Assembly: GCA_964565895.1 (NCBI GenBank)
Contig: CAZMGT010000029.1
Coordinates: forward strand, 1-43,261
Source: CAZMGT01 sp964565895
GTDB taxonomy: Bacteria > Armatimonadota > Zipacnadia > UBA1398 > CAZMGT01
Length of the DNA stretch: 43,261 bases
Reading direction: 5' to 3'
The notes beneath the pieces are model-generated. The model did no database searches. It was not told the origin of the DNA and saw only the letters and a list, made by a program, of their open reading frames with translations. Position numbers and translations under genes: made by a program. Positions 33,574-42,080 of this stretch are shown piece by piece (position 1 is the stretch's first letter; every line of letters starts with the position of its first letter).

Positions 33574-34263
33574 TCACACGATCTCAAACTTAAACCGCGA
33601 GCGGCCCAGGCGCACCAGGTCGCCGTCGTGCAACCGCACACGCTCCCCAGGGGGCACGCGCTTTTCGTTAACGAACGTCCCGTTCGTGCTCCCCAGGTCC
33701 TCGATGAAAAACGCCCCCATGTCGCAGTAGATGGCCGCGTGCCTGCCGCTGACGTACTTGTCGCCGCTGATCACAATGTCGTTGGACAGGCGGCGGCCGA
33801 GGACGGTGCGCGGCTCGGTGAGGCTGTACGTCTCGGCGCTCGTTTCCGAGGAGAGCTTGCCGATGCCCAGTTTCACTCCGCGTTGTTTTCCTGCCGCGCG
33901 CTCGGTAAACTTAACGAGCAGAAACCCGCACTCGCTGCAGTACTTGTGTTCGGGCTCGTTGCGGTGGCCACAGGAGGGGCAGGTAACCATCCGCTCCTCG
34001 CGCCCCTCTTCCTCGACCGCTGGCTCTGCCGGCCGTTCGTCGCGAATCGCGTCCCACTCCCCCAGCCGGCGCAGCTCCTCGTCGTAGCGCTCGCGCGTCT
34101 CCGGGTTGGCCAGGGTCATATAGGCCTGGGTGATCGTATCGAACGCTTGCGGGTCGTCCACCTTCTCCTTCACCAGCCGGCGGTAGGCTTCGGTAATCTC
34201 CTCGATCGTGGCGTCGGGAGGCACGTTAAGGATTTCGTAGAGGGTTCTCCTCTTCTCGGCCAT
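33574..34263 (-). CDS. J-like domain, zinc ribbon and FHA domain protein
   Basis: 229-aa three-domain protein. Residues 5-62 align with a DnaJ domain (LYEILNVPPDATIEEITEAYRRL ... DTITQAYMTLANPETRERYDE, shown in parts) but the loop that should hold HPD reads VKEKVDDPQ, so it cannot stimulate DnaK in the usual way. A zinc ribbon follows (C95, C98, C109, C112). Residues about 140-229 are an FHA domain with GRR (R157), S172-G-R174-H175 and the N194-G-T loop, the phosphothreonine-binding residues. The Ser/Thr-rich stretch at 138-150 could be a phosphorylation site. ATG 34263 has GAGGAG close upstream and overlaps the vWA gene by 38 bases. Confidence 0.87.
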   Translation of the reverse strand: MAEKRRTLYEILNVPPDATIEEITEAYRRLVKEKVDDPQAFDTITQAYMTLANPETRERYDEELRRLGEWDAIRDERPAEPAVEEEGREERMVTCPSCGHRNEPEHKYCSECGFLLVKFTERAAGKQRGVKLGIGKLSSETSAETYSLTEPRTVLGRRLSNDIVISGDKYVSGRHAAIYCDMGAFFIEDLGSTNGTFVNEKRVPPGERVRLHDGDLVRLGRSRFKFEIV

Positions 34264-35542
34264 GAGGCTCCTCACCCACCACGGAGTCCGGACGCAGAAC
34301 CTGCGTCTTGCCGGACTCAAGTCTTAAAACCGTCTCGCTCAGCTCCTTGTTCGGGTCCGCGGGGTCCAGCCCGTCCAGCGCGGAGATCGCCCGCGTTATC
34401 TTGTCCGCCTCCTCAACGCGCCCCGCATCTAAAAGCACCGTGCGCGCCTCCGTCAGCCGGTGCACGGCCACCGTGGCGGGCAGGCGCGACGAGCGCAAGC
34501 CGTGAATCGTCCGCTCCACCTCCGCCGTGGCTTCGGCCAGGCGCAGCTCGCGGGCCACCTCGGCCTCCTCTTCCGCGGCAACCTCGCCCCGGGCAAACTC
34601 CGCCTCAACGTCGTATTCTGTGCGCTCGCGCTCGCCCGTAAGGCAGTTTTCGTACGAAGCGACCACGCGCGCCACGCGATATACCCCCGGCGGCCGCTTG
34701 CCCAGGCGCAGGGTGCACAGCGTGGCCACCGATGTCTGCGCCTCGATGTCCGGCAGCTTGAACGTCGCCGAGTCCTCCGTGACGCGCACCGGCCGGTGAA
34801 GCACCGCCTTAACGAGTGTCCAGCGTGGGGTGTGCACGGTAATCGCCACGTTGCGCGCGGCGAGGGAGACGAGGGCCCGAATTTCGCTCGCGAAGATCTC
34901 GTCGAGCTGCTCCGCACGCTCGACATAGCGAAAGCTGCCCGAGGTGGCGCGGGCGAGGGCGGAGAGCGCCTGCTCGTTGGCCTCCGGGCCGAGAGCGAGA
35001 ACGACCACGCGCACCCCGTCGTTATCCAGCTCGCGTCCCAGCTCCTCCAGCTCGCCCAACTGCCTGGTGCCGATCGTCGCCTGGCCGTCGGTAAGCGCAA
35101 GCAGGCGCAGCACGCGGCGCTCGTCGCGGGCGAGGAGAAGCTGCTCGCGCGCCGCGCGCAGCCCCGCGCACAGGTTCGTCGCCCGGCCCGCGCTCACTTT
35201 GCGCAAAAGACGTTTCAGCCGCTCCCTGCTTACCACGCGCCGCGCGGGCAGAAGCACCTCCGCGCGGTCGTCAAACGCCACAATGCTCAAAATGTCCTCG
35301 CTGGAGAGGATGTCGATCGCCCGGCGGCAGATGGCTAGGGCGAGGTCCAGCGGCTCGCCCTCCATTGACCCGCTGCGGTCCAAAGCGATTGCCAGGGCGA
35401 GGGGCGCCGGCCGACTGACTCCCTCCGCCCCGGCTGCCGCCTTAACGAGGAGCACGTTCTCCGTGTCCTCGGCCGCGGGAACGACGGCGCGCAGGAGCTT
35501 GCACTCTAAGGAGATCGCCGCGCTGGTTTCTCTTGCGCACAT
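34226..35542 (-). CDS. von Willebrand factor A domain protein
   Basis: 438-aa cytoplasmic vWA protein (no signal peptide). The MIDAS metal site is intact: D55-x-S57-x-S59 (DRSGSM), T122 and D152 (LLALTDGQAT). After the vWA domain (about 48-230) comes a beta-rich segment and then a charged helical C-terminus (EVAAEEEAEVARELRLAEATAE, given in part), as in YfbK/YehP-like or inter-alpha-trypsin-type vWA proteins. The ATG at 35542 has no ribosome site and lies only 7 bases after a -10, so the mRNA appears leaderless. It overlaps the FHA gene, indicating a joint function in phospho-signalling or complex assembly. Confidence 0.88.
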   Translation of the reverse strand: MCARETSAAISLECKLLRAVVPAAEDTENVLLVKAAAGAEGVSRPAPLALAIALDRSGSMEGEPLDLALAICRRAIDILSSEDILSIVAFDDRAEVLLPARRVVSRERLKRLLRKVSAGRATNLCAGLRAAREQLLLARDERRVLRLLALTDGQATIGTRQLGELEELGRELDNDGVRVVVLALGPEANEQALSALARATSGSFRYVERAEQLDEIFASEIRALVSLAARNVAITVHTPRWTLVKAVLHRPVRVTEDSATFKLPDIEAQTSVATLCTLRLGKRPPGVYRVARVVASYENCLTGERERTEYDVEAEFARGEVAAEEEAEVARELRLAEATAEVERTIHGLRSSRLPATVAVHRLTEARTVLLDAGRVEEADKITRAISALDGLDPADPNKELSETVLRLESGKTQVLRPDSVVGEEPHGREEENPLRNP

Positions 35543-35549
35543 TTTCGGC

Positions 35550-35578
35550 AGTATATGCCCCGCCTTCGCCAAAATCAA
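35550..35578 (-). promoter_or_regulatory. Promoter for a leaderless vWA transcript
   Basis: Minus strand TTGATT (35578-35573), 17-base spacer, TATACT (35555-35550), then 7 bases and the ATG at 35542. Transcription would start at or one base from the A of the start codon. The upstream gene ends at 35595, so the promoter fills the 52-base gap. Confidence 0.7.
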
Positions 35579-35594
35579 CGATGGCCCTAGCGCG

Positions 35595-36833
35595 CTAGGC
35601 CGCGCCGAGCAGCGGGGCAAGCTTAGCTGCCGCCGCCTCGCGCAAAAACTCCGCGCGCACGCGCGCCTCCGCCGCTTCGCCCAGCCTGCGCCGCAGCGCC
35701 TCGTCCTCGAGCAGCCGGCGCAGAGCGTCGGCGAGCGCCCGCGGGTCGCCCGCGGGGATGAGGAAGCCCGTGTCGCCTTCGCGCACAAACTCCGGCAAGC
35801 CGCCGACGTTCGTGGCGACGATGGGCAAGCCGCAGGCCGCGGCCTCGAGCACAACGTTGGGCAGGCCGTCGCGGTCGCCGTCGGGGGCCACCTCGCTCGG
35901 CGCGGCGAGGACCGCCGCGCGGGCATACTCCTCGGCCATTCGCCCCCAAGGAACGGGCCCGACGAGCTCCACGGCGCCCTCCGCCTCGCGGGCGAGCTGC
36001 GCCAGGCGCGCCGCATAACGGCGGTCGCCCGCGGGGCCGACAATGCGGCAGCGAAAGCGCACGCCGCGCTGGGCGAGCAAGAGGCACGCGGCAATTAGCG
36101 TGTGAAAGCCCTTTTTGGGCACAAGCCGGCCCACAGCGACAATCGCTGGCGGACCGGCGCTTGCCGGCGCAAGCCGCGCGCGCGCACGAGCCACCGCGGC
36201 GCGAAGCTCGTCGGCGTCCACCCCGTGATATATGAGATGCACCTTGTCCGCCGGATAACCCCTGTTGCGCACCAGCTCCTCGCGGGCAACGTTGGCGCAT
36301 GCGACGATCGCGTCGGCATAGCTGGCGATGGCCCGCTCGAGCGCGCTCGGCGGCCGGGGCAGGGTAAACAGGCTTTTGCCCGCGTGCACGGCGAGGGCCA
36401 GGGGCAGGCGAAGAAGGCGCGCGCAGCCATAGCCCACAGCCGCGGTGGCCCCTAGAAAATGGGCGTAGACGCGCTGCACGCCGGCCGCGCGCATTGCCCG
36501 AGCAAACTGGCGCACATCAGCCAGGCGGCGCAGGGCGGCCGCGGGGCGGCTCAGCCCGTCTCCGCGGGCGAACAGACGCGCAAGTTTACGCGCCTCCCGA
36601 TCGCCCAGGAAAATGCCCAGCCCGCGCGCCGTGGCCCAGGCTGCGCCTCCGCGGCGAAAGGTCGTTTGCGCAAGAAGCTCCTCCGCCAGCTCGCGCGCCA
36701 GCTCGTCGCCGCGGCGGAGAGCGTAGACGTAAATGTCAAACCCGCGCCGACGAAGCTCAGCGAGCTCGCGCGCGACAAACGTCTCCGACAGCGCGGGAAA
36801 GCGATCGACTACAACCCCGAGCTTAACGCTCAT
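35595..36833 (-). CDS. GT4-family glycosyltransferase (WcaL-like)
   Basis: 412-aa GT-B enzyme. The start MSVKLGVVVDRFPALSETF is characteristic of the colanic acid/exopolysaccharide GT4 group. It also shows VYAHFLGATAA, VHAGKSLFTLP, VGRLVPKKGFHTLI and the donor motif DGLPNVVLE, where the first Glu of EX7E is Asp. ATG 36833 has GAGGCGG upstream and lies within the end of the previous gene (11-base overlap). It is the last gene of the polysaccharide operon; the next gene has its own promoter. Sugar donor unknown. Confidence 0.88.
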   Translation of the reverse strand: MSVKLGVVVDRFPALSETFVARELAELRRRGFDIYVYALRRGDELARELAEELLAQTTFRRGGAAWATARGLGIFLGDREARKLARLFARGDGLSRPAAALRRLADVRQFARAMRAAGVQRVYAHFLGATAAVGYGCARLLRLPLALAVHAGKSLFTLPRPPSALERAIASYADAIVACANVAREELVRNRGYPADKVHLIYHGVDADELRAAVARARARLAPASAGPPAIVAVGRLVPKKGFHTLIAACLLLAQRGVRFRCRIVGPAGDRRYAARLAQLAREAEGAVELVGPVPWGRMAEEYARAAVLAAPSEVAPDGDRDGLPNVVLEAAACGLPIVATNVGGLPEFVREGDTGFLIPAGDPRALADALRRLLEDEALRRRLGEAAEARVRAEFLREAAAAKLAPLLGAA

Positions 36834-37965
36834 CGGCCACCGCCTCGTAGATGTCGAGCATCTCGCGGCCGATCGCCTCCGGGGGAAACTGGCGCGCGCG
36901 CTGCAAACCCCGCTGGCGCAGCTCGGCGCGCAAGGCGTCGTCGGAGAGCACCTCGCCAAGCGCCTGGGCGAGGGCCTCGGCGTCGCCCATGGGGACGATG
37001 CGCGCCGCCCCGTGGGCGACCTCAGCCAGCGCCCCTGCGTCGCTGCAGATCACCGGCGTCCCGCAGGCCATTGCCTCGAGCACGGGCAGCCCAAACCCCT
37101 CGTAAAACGAGGGCAAGACGAATACCTCGGCCAAGCTATATAGCGCAGGAAGCAGCCGATCCTCGACGTAGCCCAGCAGGCGGACAAACCGCTGCATCTC
37201 CGGCTCCTGCGCGCGGCGCAGGATGTCCCGATAGAGCCAGCCGCGCTTGCCCGCGATGAGCAGCGAATGGGGGAGATCCCTCCTCTGCTTAAGCTGCACA
37301 AACGCCTCGAGCAGGACGAGAATCCCCTTCTTCGGCTCCAGGTTGCCCACGAAGAGGACGAAGCGCGAGGGGAGGTCGAGCACCTCGCGCGTCTCGGCAA
37401 GCAGCTCCTCGTCGGAAACCGGAGCAAAGCGCGGGTCGATGCTAAACGTTACCTTGCGCACGCGCTCCTCGGGCACCCCGAGGAGTTCGATCAGCGTCTT
37501 GCGCGTGGCCTCGGAGGGGACGGCGATGCAGCGCGCCGCGGCGATGCTCCGCGGGAGCACGAGCCGATAGTGCATGCGGTTGTGCCAAGCGCACATTTCG
37601 GGGTGAAGAAAGACCATTAGGTCGTGCACCGTGGCCACGGTGGGCACGGGCGAGGAGATGGGCGTGACATATGCCGGCCCATGGAGTACGGCCAAGCCGT
37701 CGCGCGCGGCGAGGCGCGGGAGCTCAAACTGCTGCCAAAACACGCGGCGCAGCTTGCGCTGTGCGGGAAAGCGCGCCGGCCGCCAAACAAAATTCTCGGG
37801 CAGGGGGCCTAAATCCGGCACGTCGCGGCCGCAATAAAGCAAAAATTCGTGCTCCGCGCCCCTCTCGCGGCACGCCTGGGCGAGCGAGCGGAGCAGGGCG
37901 CAGATCGTTTTCTCCACGCCGGAGTAGCGCCCATGCAGGGTCATGCAATCGATACCCACGCGCAC
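36823..37965 (-). CDS. GT4-family glycosyltransferase (mannosyltransferase-like)
   Basis: 380-aa GT-B enzyme beginning MRVGIDCMTLHGRYSGVEK. It has VATVHDLMVFLHPE, VPSEATRKTLIELLG, the donor-side FVGNLEPKKGILVLLEAF and the EX7E motif EGFGLPVLE, close to WbaZ/mannosyltransferase-like GT4 proteins. GTG 37965 is preceded by GAGGAGG at 7 bases. It begins 42 bases after the previous glycosyltransferase and overlaps the next by 11 bases. Ends in TAA. Confidence 0.88.
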   Translation of the reverse strand: MRVGIDCMTLHGRYSGVEKTICALLRSLAQACRERGAEHEFLLYCGRDVPDLGPLPENFVWRPARFPAQRKLRRVFWQQFELPRLAARDGLAVLHGPAYVTPISSPVPTVATVHDLMVFLHPEMCAWHNRMHYRLVLPRSIAAARCIAVPSEATRKTLIELLGVPEERVRKVTFSIDPRFAPVSDEELLAETREVLDLPSRFVLFVGNLEPKKGILVLLEAFVQLKQRRDLPHSLLIAGKRGWLYRDILRRAQEPEMQRFVRLLGYVEDRLLPALYSLAEVFVLPSFYEGFGLPVLEAMACGTPVICSDAGALAEVAHGAARIVPMGDAEALAQALGEVLSDDALRAELRQRGLQRARQFPPEAIGREMLDIYEAVADER

Positions 37966-38007
37966 CGCGCAGCCTCCTCGCCCAAGCAGCTCGCGCCACA
38001 GCGCGGC

Positions 38008-39141
38008 CTAAGTTGTAAGCACCTGCTCGTAAACCGCCTCCATGCGCCGCACATGCCCCTCCGCGGAGTATTCCTCGACGGCGCGGCGTCTTCCGGCAAC
38101 TCCCATTTGCCGGCGCAGCGGGGGATCGGCAGCAAGCCGGCGCATGGCCTCGGCCAGCGCCTGGACATCGCCCGGGGGAAAGAGCAGGCCCGTCTCGCCG
38201 TGGCGGACGATCTCCCCTGGGCCGCCGCGGTCGGCGGCGATAACGGGCTTGCCGCAGGCCATGGCCTCGGCAACCGTCCGCCCAAACGCCTCGGCCTCCG
38301 CGGGGTGCACGAGAACGTCTAGCGCGGCAATCACCCGCTCGATGTCATCGCGCCAGCCTAAGGCGATGCAGCGCGGAATGTCCGCCGCGCGCCGCTTAAG
38401 CTCTGCGACCAGCTCGGCGGCGTGGCCGAACGGGTCGGCGGCGACAATGAGACGAAAGACGCGCTCGTCCGCCGCGATCGCTTCGTTTACCTCGAGCAGG
38501 TCGCCCAGCCGCTTCCAAGCTACGGCCTGGCCGATCGATCCAAAAAGCACGGCGTCGTCGGGAACGCCCAGCTCGCGCCGAACGGCTGCCCCGTTTACCT
38601 CTGGCGAAAAGCGCTCGGTGTCTATCCCGTTGGGGACGACGTAAATCGGCGAGCTTGCCGGATGCTCGCGCTTGTGAAACTCCGCCGCGGGCGAGGAGGG
38701 CGCGATGCGCAGGTCGGCGCGCGCGGCTAAAAACCGCCCCACGGCGCCCAGGGCGGTCATGTCGCGGATGTGCCAAATGACCCTCCGCCGCGGGGAGTGC
38801 GCGAACCAAGCGCAGGCCGCCTGGGCGGAAGTGGAGTTGGCGTGGATGATCTGCGGGTCAAGCTCCTCGATAATTTTCCCGATTCCCGCGCGCGACTTGG
38901 CGACGAGGCAGATGCTCGCCAGGTGGGCCACGACGGGCGGCTTGCGCTTAAGCCAGCCCAGGGGAACCTCGTGCACGGGCACCCCGAGCTTGGCCAGCTC
39001 CTGGGCAAACGGGCCGGAAAGCGCGGGCAGGGCCACGTGCGGCTCGAATCGTCGACGGTCGAGCCCGCGCAGGAGGGTAAGCAGAGAGATTTGGGCGCCG
39101 CCGAGCTGCGACACGTGGTCCACGTAGAGGATGCGGATCAT
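38008..39141 (-). CDS. GT4-family glycosyltransferase
   Basis: 377-aa GT-B enzyme beginning MIRILYVDHVSQLGGAQIS (glycine-rich acceptor loop), with PQIIHANSTSAQAAC, VVPNGIDTERFSP, FGSIGQAVAWKRLGD and the EX7E motif EAFGRTVAE followed by MACGKPVIAADRGG. Its ATG overlaps the stop of the upstream hydrolase gene as ATGA, so it is translationally coupled to the hydrolase/ACP genes. Acceptor and donor unknown. Confidence 0.88.
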   Translation of the reverse strand: MIRILYVDHVSQLGGAQISLLTLLRGLDRRRFEPHVALPALSGPFAQELAKLGVPVHEVPLGWLKRKPPVVAHLASICLVAKSRAGIGKIIEELDPQIIHANSTSAQAACAWFAHSPRRRVIWHIRDMTALGAVGRFLAARADLRIAPSSPAAEFHKREHPASSPIYVVPNGIDTERFSPEVNGAAVRRELGVPDDAVLFGSIGQAVAWKRLGDLLEVNEAIAADERVFRLIVAADPFGHAAELVAELKRRAADIPRCIALGWRDDIERVIAALDVLVHPAEAEAFGRTVAEAMACGKPVIAADRGGPGEIVRHGETGLLFPPGDVQALAEAMRRLAADPPLRRQMGVAGRRRAVEEYSAEGHVRRMEAVYEQVLTT

Positions 39142-39983
39142 TGGCCTTGCTCCGCGGTGCGCTCGACCAGCCAGCGCGCCGACTCAGCGATTACTTCCTG
39201 CTGCCAGCGATAGCCGTAAAACCCGTGGTTTGCCCCCTGAACCCGGTGCAGCTTAACCTTCGCCCCAGAGCGCGTAAACAGCTCGGTATAGGCGTCGATC
39301 GCCTCGTTGGCGATGGGGTCCGCCGTGCCATAGATAAGCAGGACGTGCGGGCAGCGCCCGGGGAGGACATCGCTGCGCGACATCTCCGCGCGCTCCCCCT
39401 CCTTTTTCTCGTGTACCGAGCCCCCGAGGAGCACGCGCCGGATGATGTCGAAGCGAATGCGCCCGGCGAACAGCTTGGCCCACGTCTCGCGCAGAAAAAG
39501 CTTGCGCACATATGCCCCGAGGTAGGAGAGCGACTTGCGCAGCTTGCGCGCCGCCGTGGCCTCGGCGGAAAACACCGGCGCCGACCAGAGCATTACCCCA
39601 TCCCACTGCTCGCCGTCGTAAAGCGTGCCCACGGCAACCTCGCCCCCGGAGCAAATTCCCCCGGCGAAAACGCGCTTTGCCCCCAGCTTTTGGCGCACGT
39701 GCTCGAGCGCCGCCTTGGCGTCTTCGATCATCGAGTTAAGGTCGTGCTCCTCCACGCGCCCGTCGCTTTCCCCGCGCCCGCGAAAGTCAAAGCGCAAAAC
39801 CCTAAACCCCTCGCGGCAAAACCTGCGCGCCGCTTGCACCAAAAGCCCGTTTTGCCCCACGCGGTAGCCGCCCCAGCCGTGAAACAAAATTACATCCGCC
39901 CCGCGGCCGCCGCCGTCGGGCTCATGGAGGATCCCGCGGATGGTCATCCCCTGGCAGGAAAAGGCATACGGTCGCTCGGCCAT
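39138..39983 (-). CDS. Alpha/beta hydrolase of the polysaccharide cluster, GxCxG type
   Basis: 281-aa alpha/beta hydrolase. The oxyanion-side HGWGG (35-39) is present, RFDFRGRGESDG follows, and the nucleophile elbow is G109-I-C111-S-G113, so the nucleophile would be Cys, as in dienelactone-hydrolase-like members. The acid is in YGTADPIANE and the base in GANHGFYG. In layout and pairing it resembles hydrolase 1 of exosortase-associated exopolysaccharide clusters (TIGR03100 group, from memory). ATG 39983 has GTGAGGTGGG upstream, 8 bases after the previous stop. It could release or transfer an acyl group from the neighbouring ACP. Confidence 0.8.
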   Translation of the reverse strand: MAERPYAFSCQGMTIRGILHEPDGGGRGADVILFHGWGGYRVGQNGLLVQAARRFCREGFRVLRFDFRGRGESDGRVEEHDLNSMIEDAKAALEHVRQKLGAKRVFAGGICSGGEVAVGTLYDGEQWDGVMLWSAPVFSAEATAARKLRKSLSYLGAYVRKLFLRETWAKLFAGRIRFDIIRRVLLGGSVHEKKEGERAEMSRSDVLPGRCPHVLLIYGTADPIANEAIDAYTELFTRSGAKVKLHRVQGANHGFYGYRWQQEVIAESARWLVERTAEQGQ

Positions 39984-39991
39984 GGCCCACC

Positions 39992-40846
39992 TCACGAGCC
40001 CGCCCGGGCCGCCTCGGACAGCCCCTCCCCGAGCAGCGCCTCAAGCACGACCTCGGTAAACTCCGGCACCGATACAGGGTCTAGGGCGTTCCAGAACGGC
40101 GGGGCGACGATTACCCTGTTTGCCACGCGCGCCCCGCGCTCGCGGAACTTGTCGGCGAGCGCCAAGGCTTGCGCGCTCGCTTTTTCCCTAGGGGCAATTT
40201 CTAGGATAACAATCTCCGCACAAAGCGGCGCATCGCTGGCCATAAGGTCAATTTCGTCAAGCTGGCGCACGGCCTCAAGGCCGATGGGGTGGCCGTCGAA
40301 GTCGAAGAACCCCTCCGCCTCGTCGTCGGCGCTGGTGGGCCTCGCTTGGCCGCCGCTTTCCGCCGCGGTAACCATTTTGCGCACGCGTTTGCGCGTACGC
40401 GCGCGGGCGAGGTAGCGCTTGCCCTGGGCAATAGGCTCGCAGAGCAATGCCCGCCGCGGGGCCAGCTCGCCCAGGGCCAGCGCGGCAAACGTTGCCCCCA
40501 AGCGCATGGCCACGATGTCCAGCTCGGCGCAGCCCGAGCGCTCGCGGACGATCTCCGCCGCGGCGAGGATGTCCTCGTGAATCGTCGCCGGGGTAACGTC
40601 CATAGGCTCCCCCGGGCTGTCGCCCGTGCCCCGGTAGTCAAAGCGCAGCGCGGCAACCCCGCGCTGGGCCAGAGCGCGCGCGGCATCTACAAAAGGCCGA
40701 TGGACGGATTTCTTCTCCTCGTGAATCGGCGAGCAAAAGAGAACCGCCCGCTTAGGTTGTCCCGCAGGGGCGTGGTAGGTGCAATAGATTGCCCCTCCGG
40801 CGATGTCGGCGAAGAAGTTCTGTTCGCCCTGGAGGTTTTGCGTCAT
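39992..40846 (-). CDS. Alpha/beta-hydrolase-fold protein lacking the nucleophile
   Basis: 284-aa alpha/beta-hydrolase-fold protein, similar in layout to hydrolase 2 of exosortase-linked clusters (TIGR03101 group, from memory). LRFDYRGTGDSPGEP is typical. The position of the nucleophile elbow reads A113-M-R115-L-G117, so the usual Ser is Arg and ordinary hydrolysis is unlikely. The C-terminal region ends VSVPEFTEVVLEALLGE. Its ATG overlaps the stop of the ACP gene (ATGA). A role as binding partner or scaffold for the acyl-ACP, or a non-hydrolytic transfer, is an inference from position. Confidence 0.8.
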   Translation of the reverse strand: MTQNLQGEQNFFADIAGGAIYCTYHAPAGQPKRAVLFCSPIHEEKKSVHRPFVDAARALAQRGVAALRFDYRGTGDSPGEPMDVTPATIHEDILAAAEIVRERSGCAELDIVAMRLGATFAALALGELAPRRALLCEPIAQGKRYLARARTRKRVRKMVTAAESGGQARPTSADDEAEGFFDFDGHPIGLEAVRQLDEIDLMASDAPLCAEIVILEIAPREKASAQALALADKFRERGARVANRVIVAPPFWNALDPVSVPEFTEVVLEALLGEGLSEAARAGS

Positions 40847-41106
40847 TCGCTATTGAGCTTCTTGGCCACGAACTCCGCAATGCTCTGCACGTTTTTGAAC
40901 GTTTCGATGTCAAACTCGTCGTCCTCGAGGGTTACGTTGAATTTCTCCTCCAAGCCGACCACGATCTCAAAGAGCATTACCGAATCCACGCCGTATTCAT
41001 CCATCAGCGACTGCTCATCGCCGATGCTCTGCGGGTCGACCTGCAAAAACAGCTTTTCCACAATCATCTCTTTAAGCTGCGGCTTCAGTTCATCCGGAGT
41101 AGGCAT
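40843..41106 (-). CDS. Acyl carrier protein, cluster-specific
   Basis: 87-aa acyl carrier protein. The phosphopantetheine attachment serine is S42 in YGVDSVMLFEIV, followed by the usual acidic helix (LEEKFNVTLEDDEFD). It is not next to fatty-acid synthesis genes, so it is a specialised ACP for the polysaccharide operon. ATG 41106 is preferred over 41112 because GAGGG then lies 6 bases away. It starts 103 bases after the GT2 gene and overlaps the following hydrolase by 4 bases. Confidence 0.93.
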   Translation of the reverse strand: MPTPDELKPQLKEMIVEKLFLQVDPQSIGDEQSLMDEYGVDSVMLFEIVVGLEEKFNVTLEDDEFDIETFKNVQSIAEFVAKKLNSE

Positions 41107-41209
41107 GGACATCCCTCTTTCGCAACAGCGCGCGAAGCTGAGCTAACTTTTCTGACGCCTTTGCGGGCCGGATGACGCTGTTAAATTGGACACGCCACCC
41201 ATCGCCGCG

Positions 41210-42055
41210 TTACTGCTCCTCAAGGCGCACCCGCTCGATGTGCTGCCATTTCGTCTCCTCGTCTGGCGGGCCGCCCTCCTTTTCGAACATGTGCCGCCAG
41301 CGCCGCTTAAAGAGCAACCCGTTCTTTATTGTTACGTACTTAAAGTTGATGTCCTCCGACCCGTTCGTGGTGATGTGTTCGTAATGATACATCTCCGCCG
41401 TGGGCAGGTAGTAGCAGACATAGCCCTTGGAGCGCATGCGGTAGCACCAGTCTAAGTCCTCGTACTGCACCGGGTTATAGGCCTCGTCCATTTTCCCCAC
41501 GTCGTCGATTACCCGCCGAGGAACGACGATGCACGCGCTAATCAGGCACTGCACCTCTTTGGGCTCGTTAAACCGCGGGTCGTCGGCGGGCTGGCCACGG
41601 CCCATATATTGTACGCGCCCGCTGGGCGAGACAGCGCAGCCGGCGAACTCGATGATGTCCATGGGCGGGGGAAAGAGCAGCTTGGGGGAAACGACCGCCC
41701 GCCGCGGGTCCTCCTCGAGGCAGGCGATCAGTTTCTCCAGCCAGTCGCGGTCCTTAACCACCACGTCGTTGTCTACAAACGCTAAGTACTCGCCCCGAGC
41801 AATGTCCATCGCCTGGTTGCGCCCCGTGGGCGCGCCGACGTTGCGCTCGTTATAGATCGTGCGCAGCTCGATCCCCTGCTCGGCAAGGGTCTGTTTCATC
41901 TGCTCGATCATTTCCCGGCTGCCGTCGGTCGAGCCCTGGTCTACGACGATTATCTCCATGGGGCGCCAGGTTGAGCTGGCCAGGCTCTCCAAGCACTTTT
42001 TCGTATACGCCCGCTTGTTATAGCTCAGGACAACCACGCTAACCAGTGGGTTCAT
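41210..42055 (-). CDS. GT2-family glycosyltransferase
   Basis: 281-aa GT-A inverting glycosyltransferase (WcaE/rhamnosyltransferase style). It has VSVVVLSYNKRAYTKKCLES, the nucleotide-binding EIIVVDQGSTDGS, the metal DxD region FVDNDVVV and the acceptor-side YEDLDWCYRMRSKGY (ED motif of GT2 enzymes). There are no membrane helices, so it works on the cytoplasmic face. ATG 42055 is preceded by GGGAGGG. It follows the E1-beta-like gene by 25 bases. Ends in TAA. Confidence 0.9.
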   Translation of the reverse strand: MNPLVSVVVLSYNKRAYTKKCLESLASSTWRPMEIIVVDQGSTDGSREMIEQMKQTLAEQGIELRTIYNERNVGAPTGRNQAMDIARGEYLAFVDNDVVVKDRDWLEKLIACLEEDPRRAVVSPKLLFPPPMDIIEFAGCAVSPSGRVQYMGRGQPADDPRFNEPKEVQCLISACIVVPRRVIDDVGKMDEAYNPVQYEDLDWCYRMRSKGYVCYYLPTAEMYHYEHITTNGSEDINFKYVTIKNGLLFKRRWRHMFEKEGGPPDEETKWQHIERVRLEEQ

Positions 42056-42080
42056 CTTGCCCTCCCGCGCCCATCTCGCG

